From a virus, in the IMG/VR virus record IMGVR_UViG_3300025310_000002, positions 1-41,910 of that record: a DNA stretch of 41,910 nt; one strand, 5' to 3'. Below the pieces are notes generated by a model. The model had not been told where the DNA came from, did not search any database, and saw only the letters and a program-made list of their open reading frames with translations. Positions 19,283-27,930 of the stretch are shown here, one piece after another. The translations under genes and the position numbers were made by a program. The first letter of the stretch is position 1, and each line of letters begins with the position of its first letter.

Positions 19283-21485
19283 GTTTAATCTCCTCATCCA
19301 CTACTGGATCAGCGGGTTCTGCTGCTACGGGTGTTTGTTCTGTTGCTTCAGCACCTATAAGGTTAATGCTGTCGAGATCAACCTCATACGCCTGCACTGG
19401 CTCTACATCGGATACTGGTTGTACCTGTGTGGTTACGTCAGCAGCTTTGGCGGCACCTTGCACAGCGGTATTAGCCATAATCTCCTTGCCGGGGAACAGC
19501 GGGTTCTGTACCGAACGAAGCTTGTTAAGCCCCTTTAAGGCTTCCTCTGCTGTCTTGGTCTTGGGTAGTCCCTGAAGGAAGTCCTTACCTTCAGGAGCAA
19601 GCAACAGTTTAGCCAGATCATCTTGGGTGAGGTTACTGCCCTTAACTACCTGCCAAATCTTATCCAGGCCATGCGCAGCATAACGACTCTGTGCGCCCCC
19701 AGCAACACCAGCAACGTCAGCTATAGCTGCTGTCATAGCCTTGGCAGTAGCTTGTTCTTCTGGCATAACATCAGCAGTACGAGTCATACGACGCATCAGA
19801 CCAACACGCTCTTCCAAGTCTTTAGCCTGACTACCAAGCACAAACTTGTACAATGTAGGGTCTTTAGTAACAGCATTGTCATACCGCTTAAGAACCTCTT
19901 CCAGCGAGAAGTTAGCTACTCCATCCTGCATACCAGGAACAGGCTTAAGCAGGTCATCATAGATGCTCTGTCGTACCTTGTTCATCAGGTCAGGATTGTA
20001 GGAGTCCAGTACCTGTGTAGCTTGAATGCGCTGTGTAGGAGTCAGCTTCTTAAATGTGTTGAACAGCTTCTCATTATCAAACTGCTCTGCTGACTTATCT
20101 ACAAAGGAGGCAGGAAGCTTCTTTTCAACAAACTCTGTCAGAGTCTCGTGATTACGTTTGGTGATGTCACGAGCACGATCCAATAAGAATGCTGCTTTAC
20201 GGACTCCTGGCTCTGTAGAAAGCTTTGCTGTGGCAAGGTCTTCCTTCAGACCAGAGAATATAGCTGAAGCAGCCCGCTTCTGATCGTTTAGAGACACGCC
20301 AGCAAGCATTCCCTCACCTTTGGCTGCATCTGCACCAAAAGCCTTCAGATTACCTTGTAGGGCCGCTAAAGAGGCTTTGCCAGTAGGTTCCGGTGGAAGG
20401 TTATTAACAGACCACTTGGGCTTCTTCTCAACAAGGTCATCCCTGAATTGTTTCAAGAACTTGACGATATTCTTGGCACTCTCTGATCCCTCATCTCCAA
20501 ACTGTGCAATCTTGGCATCCAGAGTCTTGATTGTGTTGTCAACGGAGAACAACTTAGCACTAGGATCAACTGCCTCGAATGCCCTGCCAAACCACTTATC
20601 ACCGTCCGTCTTGAGTTTGGTTGTCAGTCGTTCTACTTCCTTGCCGTAGCCCTTGTGTACTTGTGGGGCAAAGTTCTCCATCACTGCTGTTGGAGCATTC
20701 GGACGAAGTGTCTTCAGAGCAGCCTGTACCTCATCTGCTTGTCCATTACGGATGAGTTGGTAGATTTCAGCATACTTAGGGCTAGTAGCTAACATCTTCT
20801 CTGCCGCAATAGCATTCGGATTACGAACACCAGAAGCTTGTGCTACAGTCAGTTTGTTAAGCAGAGCATGGTCTTGTGGGGACATACCACTCAAGAGTTC
20901 CTTAATGGCCTTCTGCTTCTGCTCTTGACGTGCAGCTTGTACAGCACCCACACCGAATCCCGTAGCAATTGCCGTAGGCAGGGCAATATTCCCGCCTGTA
21001 ACACCATCAATAGCACCAGCGGCAGCAGAGGTTCCTGTCATAGTAGCTTTCACAGTATTGTTTCCAGGGCCAATCAAGGCACTTCCAGCCCCTTCTAAGG
21101 CCCCAAACAAGCCTCTTGATATAGGAGTATCCTCTGTAGCTTCCATAGGGATACCAGCCTTCTGTACACCCTTCTTAGCCACTTCTAGAGGTGTTGGGAA
21201 GTTGGTTCCGAACAGCTTGTTTGTTAGTGGGATACCAGCAAGTCCTACTAGACCCACCGTGGAGTTCAACACACCACTGGTCATCCCTCCAGCCACGTCT
21301 CCGAACCTGCCAGATTCCTTCAGGGCCAGATCAGAACGGATGTCATCAATCTCTTGAGATAGTTTTTCTGCTTTCTCTTGGTCGGACTTCTTAGGTGAGT
21401 CCTTAAGACGCTGATATTCAACAGCCTTCCTCCGCCAAGCATCTAGCAAGGCGGATTTAGTATTCATTACAGATTTGTCAGCCAT
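19269..21485 (-). CDS. Large internal virion/DNA-ejection protein (738 aa)
   Basis: The start at 21485 follows AAGGAAT. The product is a 738-residue helical protein with an N-terminal Lys/Glu coiled segment, then Gly/Ala-rich hydrophobic stretches (about residues 64-185) that could insert in membrane, then long charged helices. This pattern and its place after two other such genes match internal or ejection proteins of podoviruses, which form the DNA conduit through the envelope. No lytic transglycosylase motif is evident. Confidence 0.7.
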   Translation of the reverse strand: MADKSVMNTKSALLDAWRRKAVEYQRLKDSPKKSDQEKAEKLSQEIDDIRSDLALKESGRFGDVAGGMTSGVLNSTVGLVGLAGIPLTNKLFGTNFPTPLEVAKKGVQKAGIPMEATEDTPISRGLFGALEGAGSALIGPGNNTVKATMTGTSAAAGAIDGVTGGNIALPTAIATGFGVGAVQAARQEQKQKAIKELLSGMSPQDHALLNKLTVAQASGVRNPNAIAAEKMLATSPKYAEIYQLIRNGQADEVQAALKTLRPNAPTAVMENFAPQVHKGYGKEVERLTTKLKTDGDKWFGRAFEAVDPSAKLFSVDNTIKTLDAKIAQFGDEGSESAKNIVKFLKQFRDDLVEKKPKWSVNNLPPEPTGKASLAALQGNLKAFGADAAKGEGMLAGVSLNDQKRAASAIFSGLKEDLATAKLSTEPGVRKAAFLLDRARDITKRNHETLTEFVEKKLPASFVDKSAEQFDNEKLFNTFKKLTPTQRIQATQVLDSYNPDLMNKVRQSIYDDLLKPVPGMQDGVANFSLEEVLKRYDNAVTKDPTLYKFVLGSQAKDLEERVGLMRRMTRTADVMPEEQATAKAMTAAIADVAGVAGGAQSRYAAHGLDKIWQVVKGSNLTQDDLAKLLLAPEGKDFLQGLPKTKTAEEALKGLNKLRSVQNPLFPGKEIMANTAVQGAAKAADVTTQVQPVSDVEPVQAYEVDLDSINLIGAEATEQTPVAAEPADPVVDEEIKLVFE

Positions 21486-21494
21486 CTCTATTCC

Positions 21495-22844
21495 TTAGAT
21501 GTGTTTCCGCAGCTTCTTGTCCAGAGCACGTACATAAGCCTTGGCAAAGTCTTCCATGCTCATCTTCTTGTGTACTTGCGGGTTGGCATTCCATGCTTTT
21601 TGGAGAGTGCCAGCAGGGTCTTTGAGATACACTTCCTGTGCTTTAGCGGCTTCAGCAAACTCAGGTTGAGATTCCCTGTCGTCCTTCATGTTGTTACGAC
21701 CACCGACGCGACTAATCTCACCACGATTCTTAATGGCTTCCTCACGAGCACGTTTCCGTACATACTCGATCACATCTGGGATACCCTGACCTTGTGCCAG
21801 CATTGGCTTCATACGTTCTGCAAACTTACGGTCAGCATCAGATACTTGAGCACCCAGAGTACCACCAAGCATGCCCATAACCATGTCACCTGATACAGCC
21901 TGGAATGTGGTGCTGTCTCCAATGGAAGCCCGTAACTTGTCAGTACCAAGACCAAAGGTGTCAAAGAACTGAGCCACACCAAGACGCATATCAGGCAGAG
22001 CACCCCTGATTAGATTACCCTTCTCGTACAGGTTTTCCAGAGTATCTAGCTTGTCAAAGGAAGCCCTGATATCGGCTTGCTTCTTCTCCAACTCAGAGAC
22101 AGTAGCTGCATCTTTCTTTTGTCGCTCTTTACTGAACTCCGAAGTCTCACCTGCGGTGCTGTTGACACTATTGTTATTCTCAACCAAAGCACCTTGCTCA
22201 TAAGGAGCACCAATAGCAGCAATCTCCTTACCCGTTGCTTTGTCAATCAATACCTTCTGGCGAGTCTTACCACCAATGCCCTTCTCTACAACCTCTGTAT
22301 TACCTGTCTTTAGGGCTTGTGTAAGGATACCTTCAGTCTCAGTATCACCAGAGGCACGAGCAGCTTTAATCTCCTGAATCAGTGTCATTTGGCTGGACTT
22401 GCCTTCACGACCAGCCTTGGCGGCTTGTGCTCTCTTCAACAGAGCGTCTGCTTGGTTCTCACCAATCTTAGATGCCTTCTCAGCCATTTCCATAGCACGT
22501 GCTTGTGCTTGGGAAGCGACGTCATCCAAACCAGCTTCTTCCAACAGCTTGGCATACTTAGCCATACCGTCAGCACTGTTCTTGTCCAAACCCATCTCTT
22601 TAGCTTGCTTCTTTACAGCCAGAATCTTGCTGTTCTTAGCCATCTGAGGGTCTTCAATACCCAACAGATTACCGAACTGCCTACCTAGCTTCTGTGTCAT
22701 GGAGTACACAGGAGCAGCGGCAGCCTGTTCAGCATCTAGCTGTGCCATCTTAAAGCCATAGTTGGAATCTTCCTCCCGCTGCTTTTGATAAAGCAAAGCA
22801 GGGTCAATACCAAAGATGTTTGCTACTACGCTATCGTTTGCCAT
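21495..22844 (-). CDS. Internal virion/ejection protein (449 aa)
   Basis: The protein is almost entirely helical and rich in Ala, Glu, Lys and Gln (MANDSVVANIFGIDPAL...). A central region contains charged heptads suited to a coiled coil. No catalytic motif is visible. It lies ten bases upstream of the next ejection-type gene. Composition and order suggest one of the three proteins of the ejected channel. Confidence 0.65.
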   Translation of the reverse strand: MANDSVVANIFGIDPALLYQKQREEDSNYGFKMAQLDAEQAAAAPVYSMTQKLGRQFGNLLGIEDPQMAKNSKILAVKKQAKEMGLDKNSADGMAKYAKLLEEAGLDDVASQAQARAMEMAEKASKIGENQADALLKRAQAAKAGREGKSSQMTLIQEIKAARASGDTETEGILTQALKTGNTEVVEKGIGGKTRQKVLIDKATGKEIAAIGAPYEQGALVENNNSVNSTAGETSEFSKERQKKDAATVSELEKKQADIRASFDKLDTLENLYEKGNLIRGALPDMRLGVAQFFDTFGLGTDKLRASIGDSTTFQAVSGDMVMGMLGGTLGAQVSDADRKFAERMKPMLAQGQGIPDVIEYVRKRAREEAIKNRGEISRVGGRNNMKDDRESQPEFAEAAKAQEVYLKDPAGTLQKAWNANPQVHKKMSMEDFAKAYVRALDKKLRKHI

Positions 22845-22853
22845 ATCCGTTCC

Positions 22854-24815
22854 TTAGAAGTCGAAGAGATCGCCAAAATCATCCCAAGACTCACTCATAT
22901 CTAGGTTGCTGAGGTCGAAGTCCCAAGAATCAGTGAATTGATCCATGTTGACACCCAACTCACTCATGACCTGAGAAAGAGACTCTTCAGGAATACCCAT
23001 TCCAAGCAGTTTCTTAGCCATATCCGCTATTTGTCCCATTCCACCGCTAGCACCGGACAACAAGCCTCCGGCACCGTCTTTGCCTGTAATCCGGTCAAGC
23101 AGTGTGGCATTTCGTGCATTAGCAAAGCTGGCATCTCGGAATGCTCCGGTAGCCCGCAGCTTCTCCGCATCCAAAGCCATATTACCGAACAGACGAGCAC
23201 TGTTCATGTCTGCGTTAGCACGACTGTTACCAGCAGACAGAGCCTGATCTGTAGTACGAGACACAAACTCTTCAGGCTTCATAGCCATGTTCTGCAAAGC
23301 ACCTGCACGAGCAGTACGGCTGTTGGTCATGTCTTCAATGAACTTGTCACCAGACATACCCATACCAAACAGACCATTAGCCATGTCGTAGTAGGATTTC
23401 TGTTGTGCTGTACCTGCTGCACCAGACTGGATACCAATGTTATTCAAGGCACCCGCTTGCGAGATCATGTTGTTCTGACGATCAAAGGCAAGCTGACGAG
23501 AATCCTTGGTAGCATTCAAGTCCTGCATACGCTGTGCCTGCTTCAGTGCCATCAGTTCCGGAGCAGAGCCGTAGGAACCATAGTTCAGGCCAAGCCTACC
23601 CTGTTGGAGCAGCCGATTCTCCATGTCCAGGTTATCACTCTCACGAGTAGGAGCATAGATTTTCTGCATCAGGTCATACTCAGACTTGGCAGCAGCTTCA
23701 GGATCAAAGCCAGCAGCCTTGTCCAGTAGACTACCAGCACCGAACAAACCCTTCTGCTCATTGGCTGCGTACAGAGGATTAGCACGCTTGTTCAACCACT
23801 CTTTAGACAGTCCGTATGCCTGACCAGAGATGTCAGATACGTTCTGGTTGGTGTAGGGATTCAACAGACCAGGAATCTGAGCCATTGTCTGGTCTTGGAA
23901 CTCCTGCCACTTAGGAGACAGGTAGGTATGTTGTTCCCCGTTACCCACATCTACAGAGCCCCCAACACCAGTACGGATGTTGTAGGGGGTGAACTTGCCT
24001 TGATCCTTGATCTGATTGGCAATCTTCATTACATTGTCAGCAGAGGTGTTGTATGCATCCGCAACACGCTGCCCACTGTTATTCAATACACCTGCTGTGG
24101 CTCCCGTGCTTAGCAAGTCAAGCCAGAAATTGTCACTCATATTTGATCCTCCAGTTGATCCTGTAGACTGTCCACCACCAACCAGTGAGGACACAACACC
24201 TTTACCTGCTTGGCTAATACCCTTTTTAGCTAACCAGTCTCCAAAGGGATTACCAGTAGACATCCCGGTACCGTAGATTCCACCTCCTCCAAACAGACCA
24301 CCACTAGCACCTGTAGGTAGGGAAGCACCCCCGGCTAGATCAAAGCCTGAGGTCCATCCACCAGCACTACCTGCGGCTGTTCCTCCCGCTGCTGAAGCTC
24401 CTCCAAGTGCTGTGACGGCTGTCCCCATAGTGGCAGCAACAGCAATAAACTTTGCCATGTCTGTCAGGAAGCCCATGTCACCAGTGTCCTGGTATTCACG
24501 CATCCCTACAGAACCATCCTGATTCCTGTACAGAGACTGGAGATATCCTTTACGTCCGTCCGGGTCTTTGTAGTTGAAGGTAGCATTATCCCAATTCAAA
24601 CTATTGGGATCAGTACCAGCACCGAAGGAGATTTGAGCAGGAAGGCCACCAACCGTAGTACGTCCACTGGTGGCATAGTCGAAGGTATCTCCCTTGCCAT
24701 AGTTACGGTACACACCATTCGAGTCGAAGCCACCCCCATTACGTTGCAGGTTGTAGTCTTCCTGTGCCTTGGCAAGCAGATCAGACCACTTCAACTGTGA
24801 GTAATCGAAGGCCAT
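22854..24815 (-). CDS. Internal virion/ejection protein, Gly-rich (653 aa)
   Basis: Residues about 130-230 are a Gly/Ser-rich stretch with short hydrophobic segments (for example GGGGIYGTGMSTGN); the later part is helical with many Gln/Asn/Ala residues, and the C terminus is acidic and aromatic (DDFGDLFDF). It is probably a virion protein expelled with the DNA. The start overlaps the preceding stop (TAATG). A specific role cannot be read. Confidence 0.62.
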   Translation of the reverse strand: MAFDYSQLKWSDLLAKAQEDYNLQRNGGGFDSNGVYRNYGKGDTFDYATSGRTTVGGLPAQISFGAGTDPNSLNWDNATFNYKDPDGRKGYLQSLYRNQDGSVGMREYQDTGDMGFLTDMAKFIAVAATMGTAVTALGGASAAGGTAAGSAGGWTSGFDLAGGASLPTGASGGLFGGGGIYGTGMSTGNPFGDWLAKKGISQAGKGVVSSLVGGGQSTGSTGGSNMSDNFWLDLLSTGATAGVLNNSGQRVADAYNTSADNVMKIANQIKDQGKFTPYNIRTGVGGSVDVGNGEQHTYLSPKWQEFQDQTMAQIPGLLNPYTNQNVSDISGQAYGLSKEWLNKRANPLYAANEQKGLFGAGSLLDKAAGFDPEAAAKSEYDLMQKIYAPTRESDNLDMENRLLQQGRLGLNYGSYGSAPELMALKQAQRMQDLNATKDSRQLAFDRQNNMISQAGALNNIGIQSGAAGTAQQKSYYDMANGLFGMGMSGDKFIEDMTNSRTARAGALQNMAMKPEEFVSRTTDQALSAGNSRANADMNSARLFGNMALDAEKLRATGAFRDASFANARNATLLDRITGKDGAGGLLSGASGGMGQIADMAKKLLGMGIPEESLSQVMSELGVNMDQFTDSWDFDLSNLDMSESWDDFGDLFDF

Positions 24816-25066
24816 TATCGATCCTTACGTTCCAGCGCTGCTACTCGCTGGTCTAGCTGTATAACTGCTGCTGTGAGGTGTTTGACAGACTCGATATTGG
24901 CTACCTGTCGTTCATACATCAGGTCAACCTTCTCCTGGTTCTTCAGCAGTGTTGTAAGCTGGTTGTAATTGATCCCGAAGCCAAAAGCCCCCACTACTAC
25001 GGCACAGATGATGCTCCAGACAGGTAGCACCACAGGCACTACTAACGATTCAGCTACTTTTGGCAT
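24815..25066 (-). CDS. Small membrane protein with coiled coil (83 aa)
   Basis: I chose the ATG at 25066 because GAGAGGAA precedes it; an ATG at 25114 would add 16 residues without a good ribosome site. Residues 8-30 form a hydrophobic helix (VVPVVLPVWSIICAVVVGAF) followed by a coiled coil (LLKNQEKVDLMYERQVANIE). The plan suits a pinholin- or spanin-like accessory, or a virion-associated membrane protein. Which of these is unclear. Confidence 0.55.
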   Translation of the reverse strand: MPKVAESLVVPVVLPVWSIICAVVVGAFGFGINYNQLTTLLKNQEKVDLMYERQVANIESVKHLTAAVIQLDQRVAALERKDR

Positions 25067-25307
25067 GATTCCTCTCTTCCGGCGGGAGATGTCTTCGTTC
25101 AATTTCTGATTCATAGCTCAGTTCACAATGCCTCTTTGTGCCTTCTTTGTCCCAAAACAGAACCTTGTCTATGATTGTTCTTAGTTGTTTGTACGGTTGT
25201 CGATCCCTACATCTGAAGCACCTTGCCGATATTGTCTCATCGGCAAAGCCTCCAGCTAGGGTGTTAAGCAGTTGGTCTACTGCGATTAACACCTGTTTCC
25301 ATCTCAT
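25050..25307 (-). CDS. Conserved small phage protein (85 aa)
   Basis: The segments LLNTLAGGFADETISARCF, RTIIDKVLFW and HCELSYESEIERRHLPPE belong to a pattern I have met in many phage genomes near the tail/lysis end, often with conflicting names. The function is unknown. It has five Arg/Cys residues clustered at 29-36. It starts by TAATG overlap with the fibre-assembly-like gene. Confidence 0.65.
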   Translation of the reverse strand: MRWKQVLIAVDQLLNTLAGGFADETISARCFRCRDRQPYKQLRTIIDKVLFWDKEGTKRHCELSYESEIERRHLPPEERNHAKSS

Positions 25308-25774
25308 TAGAGCACCAAGACAGGTAGCTCTGCTATCAGTGCTTCAATAGTTGGGGCAGTACGTGTCCCTTGTTGTACAGCACCCATTACCTGATAACAT
25401 TTAGCCCATACATCCCCACGCCAGCCTACAAAGGCTGTACCTTCAGCCTGGAAGGGATTAGGAGCACCAGCATAGCTACAGGCAGACACAATATCGTCAT
25501 AGTTCTTGGATTGTGCCTTAGCGTCCAAGTGCTTCTGTACTGCTTCTGTGTACTCTGCCACGGTAGGTAGGACTACTACAGGAGGACGTTGTACTACTGC
25601 TGTACCGTTCCACGTATAACCAGCGCAGGTAAAACCGTCTGGTACTTCAACATCCACGATCCGCCAACCTTCAATCACATGCTTAGGGTAAATAGCATCA
25701 GCAGATTTAATCTCACCAGCCTGTTCCACTATGTCTTGTGCAAGAATGTTCTCGCCTTGGATTAAGAGTTTCAT
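25307..25774 (-). CDS. Tail-fibre assembly/chaperone-like protein (155 aa)
   Basis: The gene lies directly after the receptor-binding fibre gene, joined by ATGA overlap. Its C-terminal part (YDDIVSACSYAGAPNPFQAE, then GWRGDVWAKCYQVM) matches the DUF4376/fibre-assembly type of phage protein. Such proteins help fold or attach the fibre. I chose the ATG at 25774 with GAGGTG upstream over the GTG at 25780. Confidence 0.68.
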   Translation of the reverse strand: MKLLIQGENILAQDIVEQAGEIKSADAIYPKHVIEGWRIVDVEVPDGFTCAGYTWNGTAVVQRPPVVVLPTVAEYTEAVQKHLDAKAQSKNYDDIVSACSYAGAPNPFQAEGTAFVGWRGDVWAKCYQVMGAVQQGTRTAPTIEALIAELPVLVL

Positions 25775-27927
25775 GCGCACACCTCAATGTTGAGAAGACG
25801 GAGTTGGTAGGTTGAAGCGCCTACTGTTGTTCCTGTGTACTGAGTGTTACCGAGTACAACAATGCGGTTGCCTGATACCGCAGTATTAGCAGCACCTAAT
25901 GCAAGAGAAGGTGCATCAATAATCCCTCTGAAGTCGATAGCATCTCCATTCGTGCGGAACACAGGCATTCCAACCTGCGGCAATGGTGTGGCACTGCCGC
26001 CTGTAACGATGTAGTCGCCGCTTGACAGTCTGGTTGCGTACACCTGCGTTGGAGCGGCTGTAAGAGATATTGAATCTATGGCTGCGGATGTTCCAGTTGT
26101 AATCGTAGTTCCGCTTATCTTGTTTGCTACTGCTCTAAACGAACTTGCCGTATCGGCATCGCATTTGAGAACCGCGAATTCCGTAGTCCCTTGAGGTAGG
26201 ACTATCCCGCTCTCAGCGCTACCTGTTGCTGCAGCAGAGATACTTCGATACAGAATCGTCCCTGCCGTCACCGTCCCTCCGCTTTCGGAGAGGACTACTG
26301 CGCGGGAAATGCTGCTGCTGTCGAGATACCAGAGTAGTGCACGAGAGCTATCGAGTGGGAACAGGTGCGGGTTGTAGCGGGTTGCGCTATTAACCGTGTA
26401 CGAAACCAGATTAGCTGATAGACCACTTTCCACAGTCAGGGCAGCACCGCATGTCACCGTAGTACCAGACACGGTAAGGGCAGCTACCATCACTACGCTT
26501 GTATTGTTGTCGTCGGCTACAAGGATCTTCGTAGAGGACAACTGCACACTCGAAAGAGGAGCGGAATAAGCGGAACAATTAACCGTAATAGCAGCAGGAG
26601 TACCCACAGTACAGGTAGTACCAGACACACTTACAACAACTGCATAGTTAAAGTTTGTACTTGCCTTATACAGCACCAGCGCAGTAGTAGCGGTCAGGGC
26701 GTAGGTTGTGTGGCTTCCAGCAGTGCCGGATGATGCAATGATTGTCGCTTTTGCGCCAATCGTGACAGTCGCACCTGAAACCGACACAGCATGTGTACCT
26801 ACCTCGCCATTCGCAAAAGCCCACAAATACAGGGTTGAAGATAGCTGTGCAATCCTTGGTGCGCCTGTAAATGTCTCATAACTCCATGTGGACGCTCCAC
26901 CATTTGTTGCTGTCGTGGCTGGCGTTCCAACGGAAAGACTCAGCGACGGAGACGATCCGCTCAACGTCAACACCACTGCGGCATTGTCAGTAGCAGACGC
27001 CCCATAGAACACAATCGCGCTCGTAGCAGACACCTTAAACGCCGCGACAGGCGCACTCGAAGCCGTCGAACTCACCGTAACAGGCGTAGTCAGCACCTTC
27101 CCTGTGTTGTCCACCACAAACGCAGCAAAGCCGGAGGACAAGGCTGCGAAGTGAATACTCGTGTTGTCATCCAGCGCAACGAACGGAGCCAGAACTGTGC
27201 TCGCATACGTGCTGCTGAACGTGCTGTCGATGGTGATCAGGCCGGGTTCGAGGTTGTCGCCAATAACAGACCAAGAGCCAGCAGCGGTCGAGGCATCCTT
27301 GAGCGTGACGTAGGCAATGCCACCAGCAGCCACAGCAGAAACGAGCGTTCCGGCGTTGTCGCGGATGCCGAAGGGATAGCCGCCGTCGTTCTTGAGGATG
27401 TATTGAGGCCCACCAGTAGACAGTGTAGTAGCATCCGGCAAGGTAACAGACTTACCCATCGTAGCCATCGCTACCGGCTGGTACACATAAGAACCAGAGA
27501 CAGTAGCATTCGTGGTAATCGAGGAATTAACCGTAGCAATACCTGCATATGCCCAAGAAGCATCAGTACCATTGGTAGTGACAAACTTACCACTGTTACC
27601 AGTCTGGGCAGGCAGAGCAGCATTCATAGCCACACTCTGTACCATTGCGGTACTGGCTGCATTGGTGCTGCTGTCGGACGAAGCTACTGTAGGGACAGTT
27701 ACTGTACCACCAGTAAAGTTGTGAGTACCTGTATAGGTATCCCCTGCCTTGGTTGCCTTGAGAGCAAGCTTGGTGTCAGTAGTAGTTGTATCTTCCTTGG
27801 TAGCAATAGCAGAGGAGATAGCGTTCAATTCCGCATCAATCTCGCTACCCTTAACCAGCTTGGAAGGGTTGCCTGTTACCAGACTGTCCTTAGCTGTAAA
27901 ATTAGTACCCTTGGTGTACGAAGCCAT
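25771..27927 (-). CDS. Receptor-binding tail fibre with repeated beta-rich units (718 aa)
   Basis: The N-terminal part (MASYTKGTNFTAKDSLVTGN) resembles fibre N termini that attach to the tail. After about residue 230, six or seven units of roughly 45-50 residues recur, each with a variant of VSGTTVTxG after an aliphatic strand (for example VVVSVSGTTCTVGTPA and AALTVSGTTVTCGAAL). This is consistent with a beta-propeller or beta-prism that binds a surface sugar or protein. The middle of the gene is more GC-rich than its flanks, a sign of module exchange. No endosialidase or lyase motif was seen. Confidence 0.75.
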   Translation of the reverse strand: MASYTKGTNFTAKDSLVTGNPSKLVKGSEIDAELNAISSAIATKEDTTTTDTKLALKATKAGDTYTGTHNFTGGTVTVPTVASSDSSTNAASTAMVQSVAMNAALPAQTGNSGKFVTTNGTDASWAYAGIATVNSSITTNATVSGSYVYQPVAMATMGKSVTLPDATTLSTGGPQYILKNDGGYPFGIRDNAGTLVSAVAAGGIAYVTLKDASTAAGSWSVIGDNLEPGLITIDSTFSSTYASTVLAPFVALDDNTSIHFAALSSGFAAFVVDNTGKVLTTPVTVSSTASSAPVAAFKVSATSAIVFYGASATDNAAVVLTLSGSSPSLSLSVGTPATTATNGGASTWSYETFTGAPRIAQLSSTLYLWAFANGEVGTHAVSVSGATVTIGAKATIIASSGTAGSHTTYALTATTALVLYKASTNFNYAVVVSVSGTTCTVGTPAAITVNCSAYSAPLSSVQLSSTKILVADDNNTSVVMVAALTVSGTTVTCGAALTVESGLSANLVSYTVNSATRYNPHLFPLDSSRALLWYLDSSSISRAVVLSESGGTVTAGTILYRSISAAATGSAESGIVLPQGTTEFAVLKCDADTASSFRAVANKISGTTITTGTSAAIDSISLTAAPTQVYATRLSSGDYIVTGGSATPLPQVGMPVFRTNGDAIDFRGIIDAPSLALGAANTAVSGNRIVVLGNTQYTGTTVGASTYQLRLLNIEVCA

Positions 27928-27930
27928 AGT

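Noticed and set aside
22938-23729. 263-codon rightward frame antisense to the Gly-rich ejection protein
   Set aside because: It is the shadow of the real gene; composition is rich in Ser/His/Thr without a domain, and no ribosome site is present.
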